Below are positions 25,272 to 34,143 of a stretch of DNA of 34,365 nucleotides, piece after piece. A program made the position numbers and the translations under genes. How positions within the stretch are numbered: position 1 is the stretch's first letter; each line of letters opens with the position of its first letter. Origin of the DNA: HGM04593 sp045661225 (GTDB lineage: Bacteria > Bacteroidota > Bacteroidia > Bacteroidales > Bacteroidaceae); the NCBI GenBank assembly GCA_045661225.1, contig JAZRFF010000032.1:1-34365 (forward strand). Direction: 5' to 3'. The notes under the pieces were generated by a model. It saw nothing but the letters and a program-made list of their open reading frames with translations. It did not search any database and had not been told where the DNA came from.

Positions 25272-25691
25272 ATGTTTGAAAGAATTTTGACTATTTCCGG
25301 CAAGCCCGGATTGTTCCGCCTCCTGTCACAGGGACGCAATATGTTTATTGTTGAGGCTGTTGATGCTACAAAGAAGCGTATGCCGGTATACAACAGCGAT
25401 AAGGTGGTTATGCTCGATGATATTGCAATTTACACCGATACCGAAGAGGTTCCTTTGCGCGAGGTGTTTGCCAAAATCTATGAGAAGGAGAATGGGGTAA
25501 TATCGTTGGACCTCAAGATGGCGACACCCGAGGAACTTGTTGAGTACTTCGAGTCAATAATGCCCGACTATGACCGTGAGCGCGTCTACCTCACACACAT
25601 CAAGAAAATATATGCTTGGTATAATATTCTTGTAGCAAACGAGGTTGTTGACTTTACAGCCGAAGAGGGTGAACCCGAGTCTGCCGAATAA
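25272..25691 (+). CDS. DUF5606 family protein
   Basis: A 139-aa cytoplasmic protein, recognised as the DUF5606 family of Bacteroidota. The N-terminal part (about 3-70) is a compact beta-domain: ILTISGKPGLFRLLSQGRNMFIVEAVDA, then DDIAIYTDTEEVPLREVF. The second half is helical (about 95-130, MPDYDRERVYLTHIKKIYAWYNIL). Function is not known to me. No signal peptide or catalytic motif is evident. It is followed 19 nt later by the DUF4923 gene, probably in one transcript. Confidence 0.8.
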   Translation: MFERILTISGKPGLFRLLSQGRNMFIVEAVDATKKRMPVYNSDKVVMLDDIAIYTDTEEVPLREVFAKIYEKENGVISLDLKMATPEELVEYFESIMPDYDRERVYLTHIKKIYAWYNILVANEVVDFTAEEGEPESAE

Positions 25692-25710
25692 TCTTTAACA
25701 AACAATAATT

Positions 25711-26427
25711 ATGAAGAAAATTCTATTGATACTGATAGCTGTATTTGCTTTTTCGGCAAGCAGCAACGCGCAAGGCCTTGGAGGTTTCTTGGGCAAGCTT
25801 GTAAACAAGGCTGCCGAGCAGAAAGTAAACAAGGAGAGTGCGACAACTGAAAAAAACGATGCGTTAAGCGGTGTGCAGAACCTGTTGGGCGGTGTTATCA
25901 ACGCTGTTGCAGGACAGCAGAAACTGACTCCCGAGAAAATTGCAGGCACCTGGAATTTCAATGGTACAGCGTGTACCCTTGAGAGCGATGATGCTCTTGG
26001 CGAGATTGGCTCGGTGCTTATAACAGCAAAGATTGAGGAAATTCTTGATGAGCAACTACCGAAGGTCGGTGTTCAGAAAGGTATGGCGTCGGTTACATTC
26101 GATGTTAACGGTACTTGTACAGCCGACATCAAGGGCAAGAAGTTTGTTGGCAACTACTTGATTGCCGAGGACGGCAAGACTGTTGATTTCACATTCTTGC
26201 TTGGACAGATAAAGATTAGCTCGGTAGTGGAGTGTGGAGTAAATGAACTGAATGTGACTTTTGATGCCGATAAGGTACTTGAGATTGTGAAGAAAATCGC
26301 CGGTCAGGCTTCTCAGCAGGGCGGTGTGGCTACACAGCAGTCTTCATTGACATCGGTTATTGGTACTTTGGGCGCTCTGCTCGAGGGGTACAACGGAATG
26401 AGGCTTGGACTCAAGCTTGTCAAGTAA
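25711..26427 (+). CDS. DUF4923 secreted protein, lipocalin-like
   Basis: A 238-aa exported protein of the DUF4923 family. The signal peptide ends at about residue 20 (ILLILIAVFAFSASSNA, before QGLGG); no lipobox. A short linker is followed by a beta-barrel-like domain (about 75-175) with the typical start GTWNFNGTACTLES and LPKVGVQKGMASVTF, which suggests a lipocalin-like ligand pocket; the ligand is unknown. A Gln/Ser-rich linker (about 195-215) and a hydrophobic C-terminus follow. The gene ends 138 nt before a large palindromic hairpin shared with the convergent clpB. Confidence 0.8.
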   Translation: MKKILLILIAVFAFSASSNAQGLGGFLGKLVNKAAEQKVNKESATTEKNDALSGVQNLLGGVINAVAGQQKLTPEKIAGTWNFNGTACTLESDDALGEIGSVLITAKIEEILDEQLPKVGVQKGMASVTFDVNGTCTADIKGKKFVGNYLIAEDGKTVDFTFLLGQIKISSVVECGVNELNVTFDADKVLEIVKKIAGQASQQGGVATQQSSLTSVIGTLGALLEGYNGMRLGLKLVK

Positions 26428-26565
26428 TATATTTGCTTTTTGCAGATAATGGAAATTACAAAAGGGTAAGTTCCTGTTGAGTTTGCATTGAAAATCTTTA
26501 TTTACGCTTTGTGAACTTTTTGTTTGCATAAGCCTGCAAACTTAATCTTTTTATTCTTTTACAAA

Positions 26566-26599
26566 AATATAGGGCGACCACGCGTGGTCGCCCTATATT
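26566..26599. terminator. Perfect 34-nt palindromic terminator, clpB end
   Basis: Both arms are 17 nt (26566-26582 and 26583-26599) and fully complementary with no built-in loop; the centre is CCACGCGTGG. On the minus strand a TTTTTG run follows, right after the clpB stop (26603). It also lies downstream of the DUF4923 gene, so it can act in both directions. Confidence 0.8.
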
Positions 26600-26602
26600 G
26601 CT

Positions 26603-29194
26603 TTATTTGTTGCTGAACAGCAGTCTTTCGCCGTCCGAGTCAATATTTATAGGCTTCAGCTTGTCGACTGCGCCTGCGAGCATCTGCTTGGATAGGTCGT
26701 TGAGCAGGTGACGCTGAATAGCTCGTTTTATTGGACGGGCACCAAAGTCGGGGTCGAATCCGGCTTTTGATATAAAGTCAACAGCCGAATCGCTGACGTT
26801 GAGCGTAACCTCATTATCGGCAAGCAGGCTTTTCACTCCTTGAATCTGTAGCTCTACAATCTTTTTAATCTCCTCTTCGTTTAGTGGCGTGAACATTATA
26901 GTCTCGTCTATTCGGTTGAGGAATTCGGGGCGTATGCTCTTTTTTAGCATCTCCATTATGGTTTCTTTGGTCTGCTCGATTATATTATCGCGGTTCTGCG
27001 GGGTTATTTTGTCGAACTGTTCCTGAATGTAGTTGCTGCCAAGGTTGCTTGTCATTATTATTATTGTGTTCTTGAAGTTTACCACACGTCCTTTGTTGTC
27101 GGTGAGGCGACCGTCGTCGAGCACTTGCAACAGTATGTTAAATACGTCGGGGTGTGCCTTCTCAATCTCGTCGAAAAGCACGACCGAGTAGGGCTTGCGA
27201 CGTACAGCCTCGGTCAGTTGTCCGCCTTCGTCGTATCCTACATATCCCGGAGGGGCGCCGATGAGGCGTGTTACGGAGAATTTCTCCTGATATTCGCTCA
27301 TATCGATGCGGGTCATCATTGTCTCGTCGTTGAACAGGTAGGCGGCGAGGGCTTTGGCAAGCTCGGTCTTTCCCACGCCTGTAGTGCCAAGGAATATGAA
27401 CGACCCTATGGGGCGTTTGGGGTCTTGAAGGCCTGCACGGCTGCGACGAACAGCATCGCTCACGGCTTCTATTGCTTCGTCCTGCCCGATGACGCGTTTG
27501 TGCAGCTCTTCTTCGAGGTTCAGGAGCTTCTCGCGTTCGCTTTGCAGCATCTTGCTCACAGGTACCCCGGTCCAGCGCGATACAACGTCGGCTATATCTT
27601 CGGCTGTGACCTCTTCTTTTATCATAGCGCTACTGCCTTGTGTGGAGTGGAGCTCGCTCTGCACTTTGGCAATCTCCTCCTCGGCGGCTTTAATCTGCCC
27701 GTAGCGTATCTCGGCCACGCGACCGTAGTCACCTTCGCGCTCGGCTCTTTCGGCTTGTAGCTTGAGGTCTTCGATGCTGTGCTTTGCGTTCTGTATGCGG
27801 TCGGCAAGCTCTTTCTCTTGTTGCCACTGAGCGCGCTTGCTTTTTTCCTCTTCTTTGAGTGTGGCAATCTCCTTGCCTAAAAGCGTAAGCTTGGCTTCGT
27901 CCTTTTCGCGTTTTATGGCCTCGCGCTCAATCTCTAATTGTTTTATGTGGCGTTCGAGTTCGTCGAGTTCCTCGGGCAGCGAGTCGCGCTCCATTCTTAT
28001 TTTTGCAGCTGCTTCATCGACAAGGTCTATGGCTTTATCGGGCAGGAAGCGCTCGGTAATATAGCGGTCGCTGAGCGTTACCGCGGCAATGAGGGCATCG
28101 TCCTGAATGCGTACCTTGTGATGACTCTCGTAACGTTCCTTGAGTCCTCGCAGAATGGATATTGTACTCATCTTGTCGGGCTCGCTCACTGTCACGCTCT
28201 GGAAACGACGTTCGAGTGCTTTGTCTTTTTCGAAGTACTTCTGATACTCATCTAATGTGGTTGCTCCAATGGAGCGCAATTCTCCACGGGCGAGGGCGGG
28301 CTTTAGAATGTTTGCAGCGTCCATTGCGCCCTCGCTCTTTCCGGCTCCCACGAGTGTGTGAATCTCGTCAATGAATAGTATAATGCGCCCTTCGGCTTTT
28401 ATAACCTCATTGATGACTGCTTTTAAGCGTTCTTCGAACTCGCCTTTGTATTTTGCGCCGGCTACAAGTGCGCCCATATCGAGCGAGTAAATCTGTTTGT
28501 CGCGCAGGTTGTCGGGTACGTCGCCGCGTATGATTCGGTGGGCAAGACCTTCGACAATAGCGGTCTTTCCGGTACCCGGCTCGCCTATGAGTATGGGGTT
28601 GTTCTTTGTGCGGCGGCTCAGAATTTGTAATATGCGGCGTATCTCTTCGTCGCGCCCGATGACGGGGTCGAGCTTGCCGCTCTTTGCCGCGTCATTGAGG
28701 TTTATTGCATATTTGCTTAATGCCTGGTAGCTCTCTTCGGCGCTTTGCGATGTGACTTTGTCGCCTCCGCGCAGTTCATCGATGGCTTTTTCAAGCTCAT
28801 CTTTACTGACGCCGTTACGCTTCAGAATATCGGCAGCACTGCTTTTCTCCTTGATCAGTGCAAGCAGCAGTGGCTCGACCGATACAAATTCGTCGCCGTT
28901 CTTTTGTGCAATATCTCCGGCGGTTGTGAGTACTTGGTTGCTCTCGCGGCTAAGGTAAGGCTCGCCACCGCTTACTTTGGGTAGTGCGCGCAGGGTGCTG
29001 TTTACCTCGAGTTCAACCTTTTTTATGCTTGCGCCTGTCTTTTGTAACAGGAAAGAGACTATCTGTTCGTTGCTTTTCAGAACTCCTCCCATTATGTGTA
29101 CGGGCTCAATTACCTGCTGGCCGTTTGTTCTTGCTAAGTTTACGGCTTCTTGAATGGCCTCCTGGGCCTTGATTGTAAATTTGTTAAAGTTCAT
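26603..29194 (-). CDS. clpB: ATP-dependent disaggregase ClpB
   Basis: An 863-aa Hsp100 chaperone. With DnaK it threads aggregated proteins through a hexameric ring to resolubilise them. Order: Clp N-domain repeats (about 1-145), NBD1 with Walker A GEPGTGKT (about 205) and Walker B LFIDEIH, a middle coiled-coil domain (about 400-530, LEELDELERHIKQLEIERE-like heptads), and NBD2 with Walker A GTTGVGKTELAKAL (about 605), LFDEIEKAH and GYVGYDEGG pore loop. The lack of a ClpP-binding tripeptide loop and the M-domain length mark ClpB rather than ClpA or ClpC. A purine-rich AAAGGAGA precedes the start by about 12 nt. It is flanked on both sides by long palindromic terminators, so it is transcribed alone. 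No HrcA-type CIRCE repeat is visible upstream. Confidence 0.97.
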   Translation of the reverse strand: MNFNKFTIKAQEAIQEAVNLARTNGQQVIEPVHIMGGVLKSNEQIVSFLLQKTGASIKKVELEVNSTLRALPKVSGGEPYLSRESNQVLTTAGDIAQKNGDEFVSVEPLLLALIKEKSSAADILKRNGVSKDELEKAIDELRGGDKVTSQSAEESYQALSKYAINLNDAAKSGKLDPVIGRDEEIRRILQILSRRTKNNPILIGEPGTGKTAIVEGLAHRIIRGDVPDNLRDKQIYSLDMGALVAGAKYKGEFEERLKAVINEVIKAEGRIILFIDEIHTLVGAGKSEGAMDAANILKPALARGELRSIGATTLDEYQKYFEKDKALERRFQSVTVSEPDKMSTISILRGLKERYESHHKVRIQDDALIAAVTLSDRYITERFLPDKAIDLVDEAAAKIRMERDSLPEELDELERHIKQLEIEREAIKREKDEAKLTLLGKEIATLKEEEKSKRAQWQQEKELADRIQNAKHSIEDLKLQAERAEREGDYGRVAEIRYGQIKAAEEEIAKVQSELHSTQGSSAMIKEEVTAEDIADVVSRWTGVPVSKMLQSEREKLLNLEEELHKRVIGQDEAIEAVSDAVRRSRAGLQDPKRPIGSFIFLGTTGVGKTELAKALAAYLFNDETMMTRIDMSEYQEKFSVTRLIGAPPGYVGYDEGGQLTEAVRRKPYSVVLFDEIEKAHPDVFNILLQVLDDGRLTDNKGRVVNFKNTIIIMTSNLGSNYIQEQFDKITPQNRDNIIEQTKETIMEMLKKSIRPEFLNRIDETIMFTPLNEEEIKKIVELQIQGVKSLLADNEVTLNVSDSAVDFISKAGFDPDFGARPIKRAIQRHLLNDLSKQMLAGAVDKLKPINIDSDGERLLFSNK

Positions 29195-29288
29195 AGTTTC
29201 TAATCTCCTTTCACTTTTACTTTAACAAAATGTGCACCATATAGTTTTTATCTGTCTTTTTGGCGCACTGCAGGACAAAATGGCGTAA

Positions 29289-29328
29289 AACAGAAAATAA
29301 TCCGCACGCGTGCGGATTATTTTCTGTT
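29289..29328 (-). terminator. Perfect 40-nt palindrome after nadE
   Basis: Two fully complementary 20-nt arms (29289-29308 and 29309-29328) with centre GCACGCGTGC. It lies 21 nt after the nadE stop (29350) and about 95 nt upstream of clpB, followed by TTTTAC on the minus strand. It most likely terminates nadE and insulates clpB. Confidence 0.8.
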
Positions 29329-29349
29329 GGTGTTATTCTGTTTGTGCAT

Positions 29350-31251
29350 TTACTCTCCGATGCCGTTGCATAGGTTGGCGAACATTGCCGGGCTTACATC
29401 GGACGGCATTGACCACCCGTCGGCGCCAAGATGGCAACTGCCGACCTTTGGTCCGTCGGGCATACAGGAACGCTTGAATTGTTGCGTGAAGAAACGACGC
29501 ATAAAGGTTGTGAGCCACTTTTTAATTGTAGCGCTGTCGTGTCGGCCCTCGAATGCCTTTAATGCAAGAGCGTGTATCTTCTCGGGGGAGTAGCCGTAAC
29601 GAATGAAATTGTACAAGTAAAAGTCGTGAAGTTCGTACGGGCCAACAAGGTCCTCGGTTTTTTGTTTTATGTTGCCTTGGTTGTCGGCCGGGGTTAGTTC
29701 GGGCGATATTGGGGTGTCGACAATGTCGAGCAGTGTCGAGCGAATATCGTCGTTGTTGCTGTTGAAGGCTATCCAGCGGACAATGTGTTGCATAAGGGTC
29801 TTGGGTACCGATGCGTTGACGCTGTACATACTCATATGGTCGCCGTTGTATGTTGCCCAGCCGAGCGCAAGCTCCGACAGGTCGCCTGTGCCTACAACAA
29901 TGCCATTCTGTTGGTTGGCAATGTCCATAAGAATCTGCGTGCGCTCGCGTGCCTGTGAATTCTCGTATGTTACATCGTGGTTGTCTGTGTCGTGACCAAT
30001 GTCGGCAAAATGCTGTAAGCAAGCCTCTTTTATTGAAATCTCCTTTACGGTGGTTCCAAGGTGTTTCATCAGGCTTAGTGCATTGAAATAGGTGCGTCCG
30101 CTGGTGCCGAAACCGGGCATTGTGATTGCAATTATGTCGCTGTGCGGTTTTTCAAGTATGTCGAACGCTTTTGCTGTCACGAGCAATGCTAATGTTGAAT
30201 CGAGTCCGCCCGATATTCCTATGACTGCGCTCTTTGAGCGGGTGTGCTCTATCCTGCGTGCAAGCGCGGTAGCCTGAATCATAAAAATCTCGCTGAAACG
30301 GCTGTCGCGCTCCTCTTCGGCAGGAATGAAAGGAGTGGGGTCAATGGTGCGTGTCAGCGTGGCATTGTTGTCGGCTTCTTGTGCTATATATATATAAGGT
30401 ATATCGCTTGCTTGGGTAAATGACGCGTCGCCAATGCGTTCTTTGCGTATTCTTTCAACATCAATCTCGGTTACGGTAGTGTGGCTATTGCTCAGGAAAC
30501 GTTCGCTGTCGGCGAGCATTGTTCCGCATTCGGCTATTGCTGCGTAACCCGAATAGACGGCGTTGCTTGTCGATTCGCCCCACCCGCTGTTGGCGTGTAG
30601 GTAGCCGCATTTGTAGCGGTGGCTCCTTTCGGTAAGGCTCGAACGTAACCAGCTGTGGCGACCGGCCTCTTCGTTCTCGCAAGCGGGGTTTAGTATTATT
30701 TCTGCACCGGCGCAGGCAAGTGTTGCGCCTATGGGTTGCGGTGCGTGCGCTTCGTGCCCGGTCTCTATGGCAAAAGAGTAGGCCGGTGTTTTAAATATGG
30801 CACGCGAAGCGAGTGTTGTCTCTTGCCCGGCTACTGTTATGCGGCTCTCTTTGGGGAGTGTGGTTCCGGTTGTAAAGTATCGGCATTCGTTACCTTGCAG
30901 CTTGTTCTTTGTGGTAACACCGGCAATGATGCCTCTGTGCATAATAACCGAGCAGTTGTATAGTGCTCCGTTGTGCATTATCGGGGCTCCAACAACTATT
31001 ATTGTATTGTTCTTTTTTGTGGCTTTTGCAATGTTTGCAATTGCTTTTTCGCACTCTGCTGTAAAAAACGGCTGTTTGAACAGGTCGCCGCAGGTTCCAC
31101 CGGTGAGGCATAATTCGGGCAGAAGAACGAGTTCGGCATCGTTCTTGGTGGCTTTGTCTATTACCGATATTATCTCTTGTGCATTACCGTGACAATCTCC
31201 GACGTTTATTCGGGGTACTGCGGTTATGGTCTTTACAAATCCGTATTTCAT
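29350..31251 (-). CDS. nadE: NAD+ synthetase NadE, two-domain form with altered glutaminase site
   Basis: A 633-aa enzyme. The C-terminal half (about 320-633) is the NAD synthetase, which adenylates nicotinate adenine dinucleotide and amidates it; the P-loop SGGLDS is at 347-352, and GTGDLSELALGW and SPEL are also typical. The N-terminal half (about 1-280) is a nitrilase-fold glutaminase that should supply ammonia from glutamine. Glu46 (LLPELCLTG) and Lys115 are present, but the nucleophile motif, EICED in relatives, reads ETGHE (163-167), placing Gly165 where the catalytic Cys belongs. The usual LPNYxxFxExRxF after the Lys is shortened to LQGNECRYF. Domain length and downstream motifs (GWGEST) remain, so the frame is intact. 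It may be ammonia-dependent, or use another Cys such as Cys191. The family call is firm. Confidence 0.92.
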   Translation of the reverse strand: MKYGFVKTITAVPRINVGDCHGNAQEIISVIDKATKNDAELVLLPELCLTGGTCGDLFKQPFFTAECEKAIANIAKATKKNNTIIVVGAPIMHNGALYNCSVIMHRGIIAGVTTKNKLQGNECRYFTTGTTLPKESRITVAGQETTLASRAIFKTPAYSFAIETGHEAHAPQPIGATLACAGAEIILNPACENEEAGRHSWLRSSLTERSHRYKCGYLHANSGWGESTSNAVYSGYAAIAECGTMLADSERFLSNSHTTVTEIDVERIRKERIGDASFTQASDIPYIYIAQEADNNATLTRTIDPTPFIPAEEERDSRFSEIFMIQATALARRIEHTRSKSAVIGISGGLDSTLALLVTAKAFDILEKPHSDIIAITMPGFGTSGRTYFNALSLMKHLGTTVKEISIKEACLQHFADIGHDTDNHDVTYENSQARERTQILMDIANQQNGIVVGTGDLSELALGWATYNGDHMSMYSVNASVPKTLMQHIVRWIAFNSNNDDIRSTLLDIVDTPISPELTPADNQGNIKQKTEDLVGPYELHDFYLYNFIRYGYSPEKIHALALKAFEGRHDSATIKKWLTTFMRRFFTQQFKRSCMPDGPKVGSCHLGADGWSMPSDVSPAMFANLCNGIGE

Positions 31252-31273
31252 AATCTTTTGAATTTCTTTATTT

Positions 31274-31307
31274 CAAATATAGCAACAAACGAGCGAAAAA
31301 TATCAAG
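31274..31307 (-). promoter_or_regulatory. Promoter for nadE, within the repeat
   Basis: On the minus strand TATATTTG (complement of 31274-31281) is an exact -7 box 23 nt before the nadE ATG; TTG (complement of 31304-31306) with a 22-nt spacer is the possible -33. The same -7 sequence recurs in copy 2 (31357-31364), and a damaged version (CTAATTTG, complement of 31473-31480) in copy 3. Confidence 0.5.
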
Positions 31308-31494
31308 CTTGCTTGAATATTTTCACAGCGAGTGCAGGAATATTCGATGTTTATATCAAATATAGCAACAAACGAGCGAACCAACGGTCGCCGCCCGCAG
31401 GAGCCAAAGGCAAAAATATCAAGCTTGCTTGAATATTTTCACAGCGAGTGCCGGAAATATTCGATGTTTAATCAAATTAGCAACAAACGAGCGA
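31274..31494. repeat. Tandem repeat upstream of nadE
   Basis: Copy 1 (31274-31356, 83 nt) and copy 2 (31357-31472, 116 nt) are nearly identical except for a GC-rich 33-nt insertion (about 31381-31413) in copy 2 and small indels. A partial third copy starts at 31473 (CAAATTAGCAACAAACGAGCGA). Each full copy contains CAAATATA, AGCAACAAACGAGCGA, a bulged hairpin AAATATCAAGC-TT-GCTTGAATATTT and CACAGCGAGTG. Together with the neighbouring terminator this accounts for the whole gap between nadE and the fasciclin gene. Confidence 0.85.
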
Positions 31495-31524
31495 GATGCC
31501 ACTGTGAGCGGTAGTGCTTTTTTG

Positions 31525-31559
31525 AAAAAAGCCGAGGGACACGATTGTGTCCCTCGGCT
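31525..31559 (-). terminator. Terminator of the fasciclin gene
   Basis: AGCCGAGGGACAC (31530-31542), loop GATT, GTGTCCCTCGGCT (31547-31559): a 13-bp perfect, GC-rich stem that on the minus strand runs into TTTTTT. It starts 10 nt after the stop codon at 31570. Confidence 0.9.
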
Positions 31560-31569
31560 GATGGGTTTC

Positions 31570-33792
31570 TTAGTATTTATCCTCGGGCTTAGCGGGGTTG
31601 TTTATTATATTGACAGGAACAATCTCAAGGTAATCCTGGTTGAACTCCAAGTATGGGTTATCGGCGTCTTTGGGGTCGGAAACCTCCTTGAAACGCATCC
31701 AATACTCATAATCGGGGTTGTTTATAATATGGTATGTTCCTACAATCTTTCTATAGGCAAGGTCTGAGTCACGCATACTCTTTGCAACTCCTTCGGTCGA
31801 TTCAACGAAACAGCTTGCGGGGGCTTTCATAAATCCGCGGTTGCGCATAGCCTTGTCGTTCTCTTCAATTTCTGTAGGCGATTTATCCTCGTCGCTTACC
31901 CAACCAAGGAATTCTAGGTTATCGTTATTTCTACGAAGGTCGGTTGGAATACCGCAAATATCGTTGTTGAAGTAAATTTGTACCACTCCGCGGGCGTCAG
32001 ATATCGAGAATCCGAAACGAATCTCGTAGTCGCCGGTCGGAACGAAAGGTATACGGTACTCAAAGTCGTAGCTACCTGTAGCCAACAGCTCGTCGCCCAT
32101 ATAGTTTACATAACCTCCGGTTCCTGTCCTGTGTGGACGAAGGTAGTACAAGTGGGTGTCGGCGTTTCTGTGACGGATACGTGTCGAATAGCCTTCGGGA
32201 ATGTAGTTCATTGTTGTTTTACCCTCTTTTTGCTTCCAGCGTATTCCGTTGTTGGTCAGCTCGGGGAAGAATGACATTACGTCCCAGCGCATACGTTCGT
32301 TGAGAATGTTGTCTTCCATCTCCTGTTCGTTGTATATAAGGATTTTGTCGATGGTGTACACTGAACCGTTCATTGGCTCCGGGTCGAATTCTTGCAATCC
32401 GGGTCTCTTTACGGTGAGTGCGGGGTTCTCAATTACAATATTGTTGTGGTAATCTCTCATAATCTCCGATTTATATGCTGTACCGTTGTTCTGTGAGTAA
32501 TTGATTACCTTTTGTATGCTCATATTGACACTCTCGCCACTGTAGTTTGTGTACTTTGTCTTGTTGGTTATGGGCTTTGTAATCTTCATCAATGTTGCGG
32601 GAAGATAGGTCTCGTAGTAGTCGTACATATCGAAACCGCCATTGCCAAGATTGAAGTTAGACTTAAAGTTATACTCGTCCCAGGTGAAGTTGTCCATTAC
32701 AAAACCGGTGGTGTAGCTGAGCTTGCGGTCGAGAATGTGGTATGCAACAAACTTGTACAATGGGTTCTCGGGGTTTTGACGGTGTTCAGGACCCATAAGA
32801 TCTTTGCCACCGTACCATTCCGCAGCGTATTCCTCGAGCTGGTCAAGAGTGGTGATGCTCCAGCCTAAGTGGTTCTTTGTGGGGTCGGCAAGCAATTCGT
32901 CGGTCTCGATAAAAAGAGTGAACTTGTGTTTGCGTTCCTCGGGGCAGGGTACCTCGGACTCTGACTGTGTGCCGAATTGGGGTACATCAAGTCCCGCTAT
33001 GTAGTCTTTGTAACCGGGGTCAATATCGAAAGTGTTGAGCACTTTGTCGAATCCGGTGGCAACAAGAGCCTCGCTGAACAGTGAAAATGCACTATACTCG
33101 GCAACAAGCTCCGATGCAGACAACTGTGAGGGTGACAATACGTAATCTATTACGTGTATGAATCCGTTTTCAACCTCGTTGTCCGAACTTGTTATGTGAA
33201 CTTTTTCGTTCAATACGGGAATGTTGAAGTTTGTTACAGGGTCTATCTCGAACTTGAGACGTGTCTCGCGGGCGTTCATTGTGTTGAGCGGGAACTTGCC
33301 GCCTTCCTCGGTCTCGGCCTCTTTTAATTCGTATCTCTGCTCAATCAAGTGGTTCTTGGCAATCTCGGTAGCCATAGAATCGCTCAACTCCTCAAGATAA
33401 GGAGATTTGATACCTGTTTTGTAAATAGGTATCTTGGGGTCTTCGCTGTTTGCTGCCAAACTTTCCTGATACAAACGGTACTCTGTTCTCAAGAACGAAT
33501 CAATAGCTTCGTTCGTGGGAGCAAAGCAGGTGTACGAACCGTAAGTAGAAAGGGTAAGCAACATATTACCCGAATTTACTCGACCGATTTTTGCCTTCTC
33601 GAGAATGTAGCAGAATTTGCTGAATCGATCATCGGGGTCGTCGAGCAGAAAATCCGCAATCAATTGTCCCTTGAATGTGAAACGGTTCTCTTCGGCAATC
33701 TGGTCGTCGCAACTGGTGAAAGTGCTGCCAGACAATAATACGATGGCTGTCATAGCCAGTACCTTTAAACTTTTTCCAAAGGTCTTTTTCAT
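31570..33792 (-). CDS. Fasciclin-domain lipoprotein
   Basis: A 740-aa predicted lipoprotein. The signal peptide ends in lipobox FTSC (Cys about 28), so it should be membrane-anchored; several acidic residues follow the Cys (DDQIAEEN), compatible with surface export in Bacteroidota. The first fasciclin-like domain is at about 35-220 (SYTCFAPTNEAIDSFL and NGFIHVIDYVLSPS are diagnostic). A second, more divergent one is at about 225-505 (FSLFSEALVATGFDKVL; NPLYKFVAYHIL; GSVYTIDKILIYN). About 510-740 is a beta-rich C-terminal domain I do not recognise. Fasciclin domains usually mediate adhesion or carbohydrate binding; ligand and role here are unknown. It has its own promoter and terminator and no SusC/SusD neighbours. 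Confidence 0.87.
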   Translation of the reverse strand: MKKTFGKSLKVLAMTAIVLLSGSTFTSCDDQIAEENRFTFKGQLIADFLLDDPDDRFSKFCYILEKAKIGRVNSGNMLLTLSTYGSYTCFAPTNEAIDSFLRTEYRLYQESLAANSEDPKIPIYKTGIKSPYLEELSDSMATEIAKNHLIEQRYELKEAETEEGGKFPLNTMNARETRLKFEIDPVTNFNIPVLNEKVHITSSDNEVENGFIHVIDYVLSPSQLSASELVAEYSAFSLFSEALVATGFDKVLNTFDIDPGYKDYIAGLDVPQFGTQSESEVPCPEERKHKFTLFIETDELLADPTKNHLGWSITTLDQLEEYAAEWYGGKDLMGPEHRQNPENPLYKFVAYHILDRKLSYTTGFVMDNFTWDEYNFKSNFNLGNGGFDMYDYYETYLPATLMKITKPITNKTKYTNYSGESVNMSIQKVINYSQNNGTAYKSEIMRDYHNNIVIENPALTVKRPGLQEFDPEPMNGSVYTIDKILIYNEQEMEDNILNERMRWDVMSFFPELTNNGIRWKQKEGKTTMNYIPEGYSTRIRHRNADTHLYYLRPHRTGTGGYVNYMGDELLATGSYDFEYRIPFVPTGDYEIRFGFSISDARGVVQIYFNNDICGIPTDLRRNNDNLEFLGWVSDEDKSPTEIEENDKAMRNRGFMKAPASCFVESTEGVAKSMRDSDLAYRKIVGTYHIINNPDYEYWMRFKEVSDPKDADNPYLEFNQDYLEIVPVNIINNPAKPEDKY

Positions 33793-33866
33793 ATTTTTAT
33801 TGAATTATAAGTTTTGATTTTTCCTTTAAATTGCACCTACTTTTTTATAATAGGTTATAAAACTCT

Positions 33867-33897
33867 CAAAAGTACATATATTTTTTAATACAGCAAA
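33867..33897 (-). promoter_or_regulatory. Promoter for the fasciclin lipoprotein
   Basis: On the minus strand TTTG (complement of 33894-33897), a 19-nt spacer, then TACTTTTG (complement of 33867-33874): both elements exact. The leader is about 70 nt. Confidence 0.7.
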
Positions 33898-34037
33898 AGT
33901 TTTTTTAGGATTCTTTTCCTTTTAGTCGCAATTTTAACAAGAAACTCTTTCTTTGCTCGGGGAGAATGGGCTTGCAACGCCTCAAAAGCTGTATTTGCAT
34001 TTTTTAACACACAATGCTTAAAATTATGTCCGGAAAA

Positions 34038-34070
34038 TTTGGAGAATAGTGCAAAATGATTTTATCTTTG
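34038..34070 (+). promoter_or_regulatory. Promoter for the rubrerythrin gene
   Basis: TTTG (34038-34041), a 21-nt spacer, then TATCTTTG (34063-34070): both elements match the Bacteroidota consensus exactly. It is about 70 nt before the ATG at 34144. Confidence 0.7.
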
Positions 34071-34143
34071 CAATGGTTTCAGAAATGAAATACCAAACAA
34101 CAAAATTAGAATTAAAATATTAACGGCTTAAAATTATAAGATT

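Larger units (their letters stand above)
33793..34143. other. Divergent intergenic region, fasciclin / rubrerythrin
   Basis: About 350 nt, very AT-rich at both ends, containing the two diverging promoters listed separately. The middle (33900-34010) holds no gene, hairpin or repeat that I can recognise. Confidence 0.55.

Noticed and set aside
31274..31494. CRISPR array upstream of nadE
   Set aside because: Two long copies and a fragment, with unequal length and no regular spacers; no cas genes are present.
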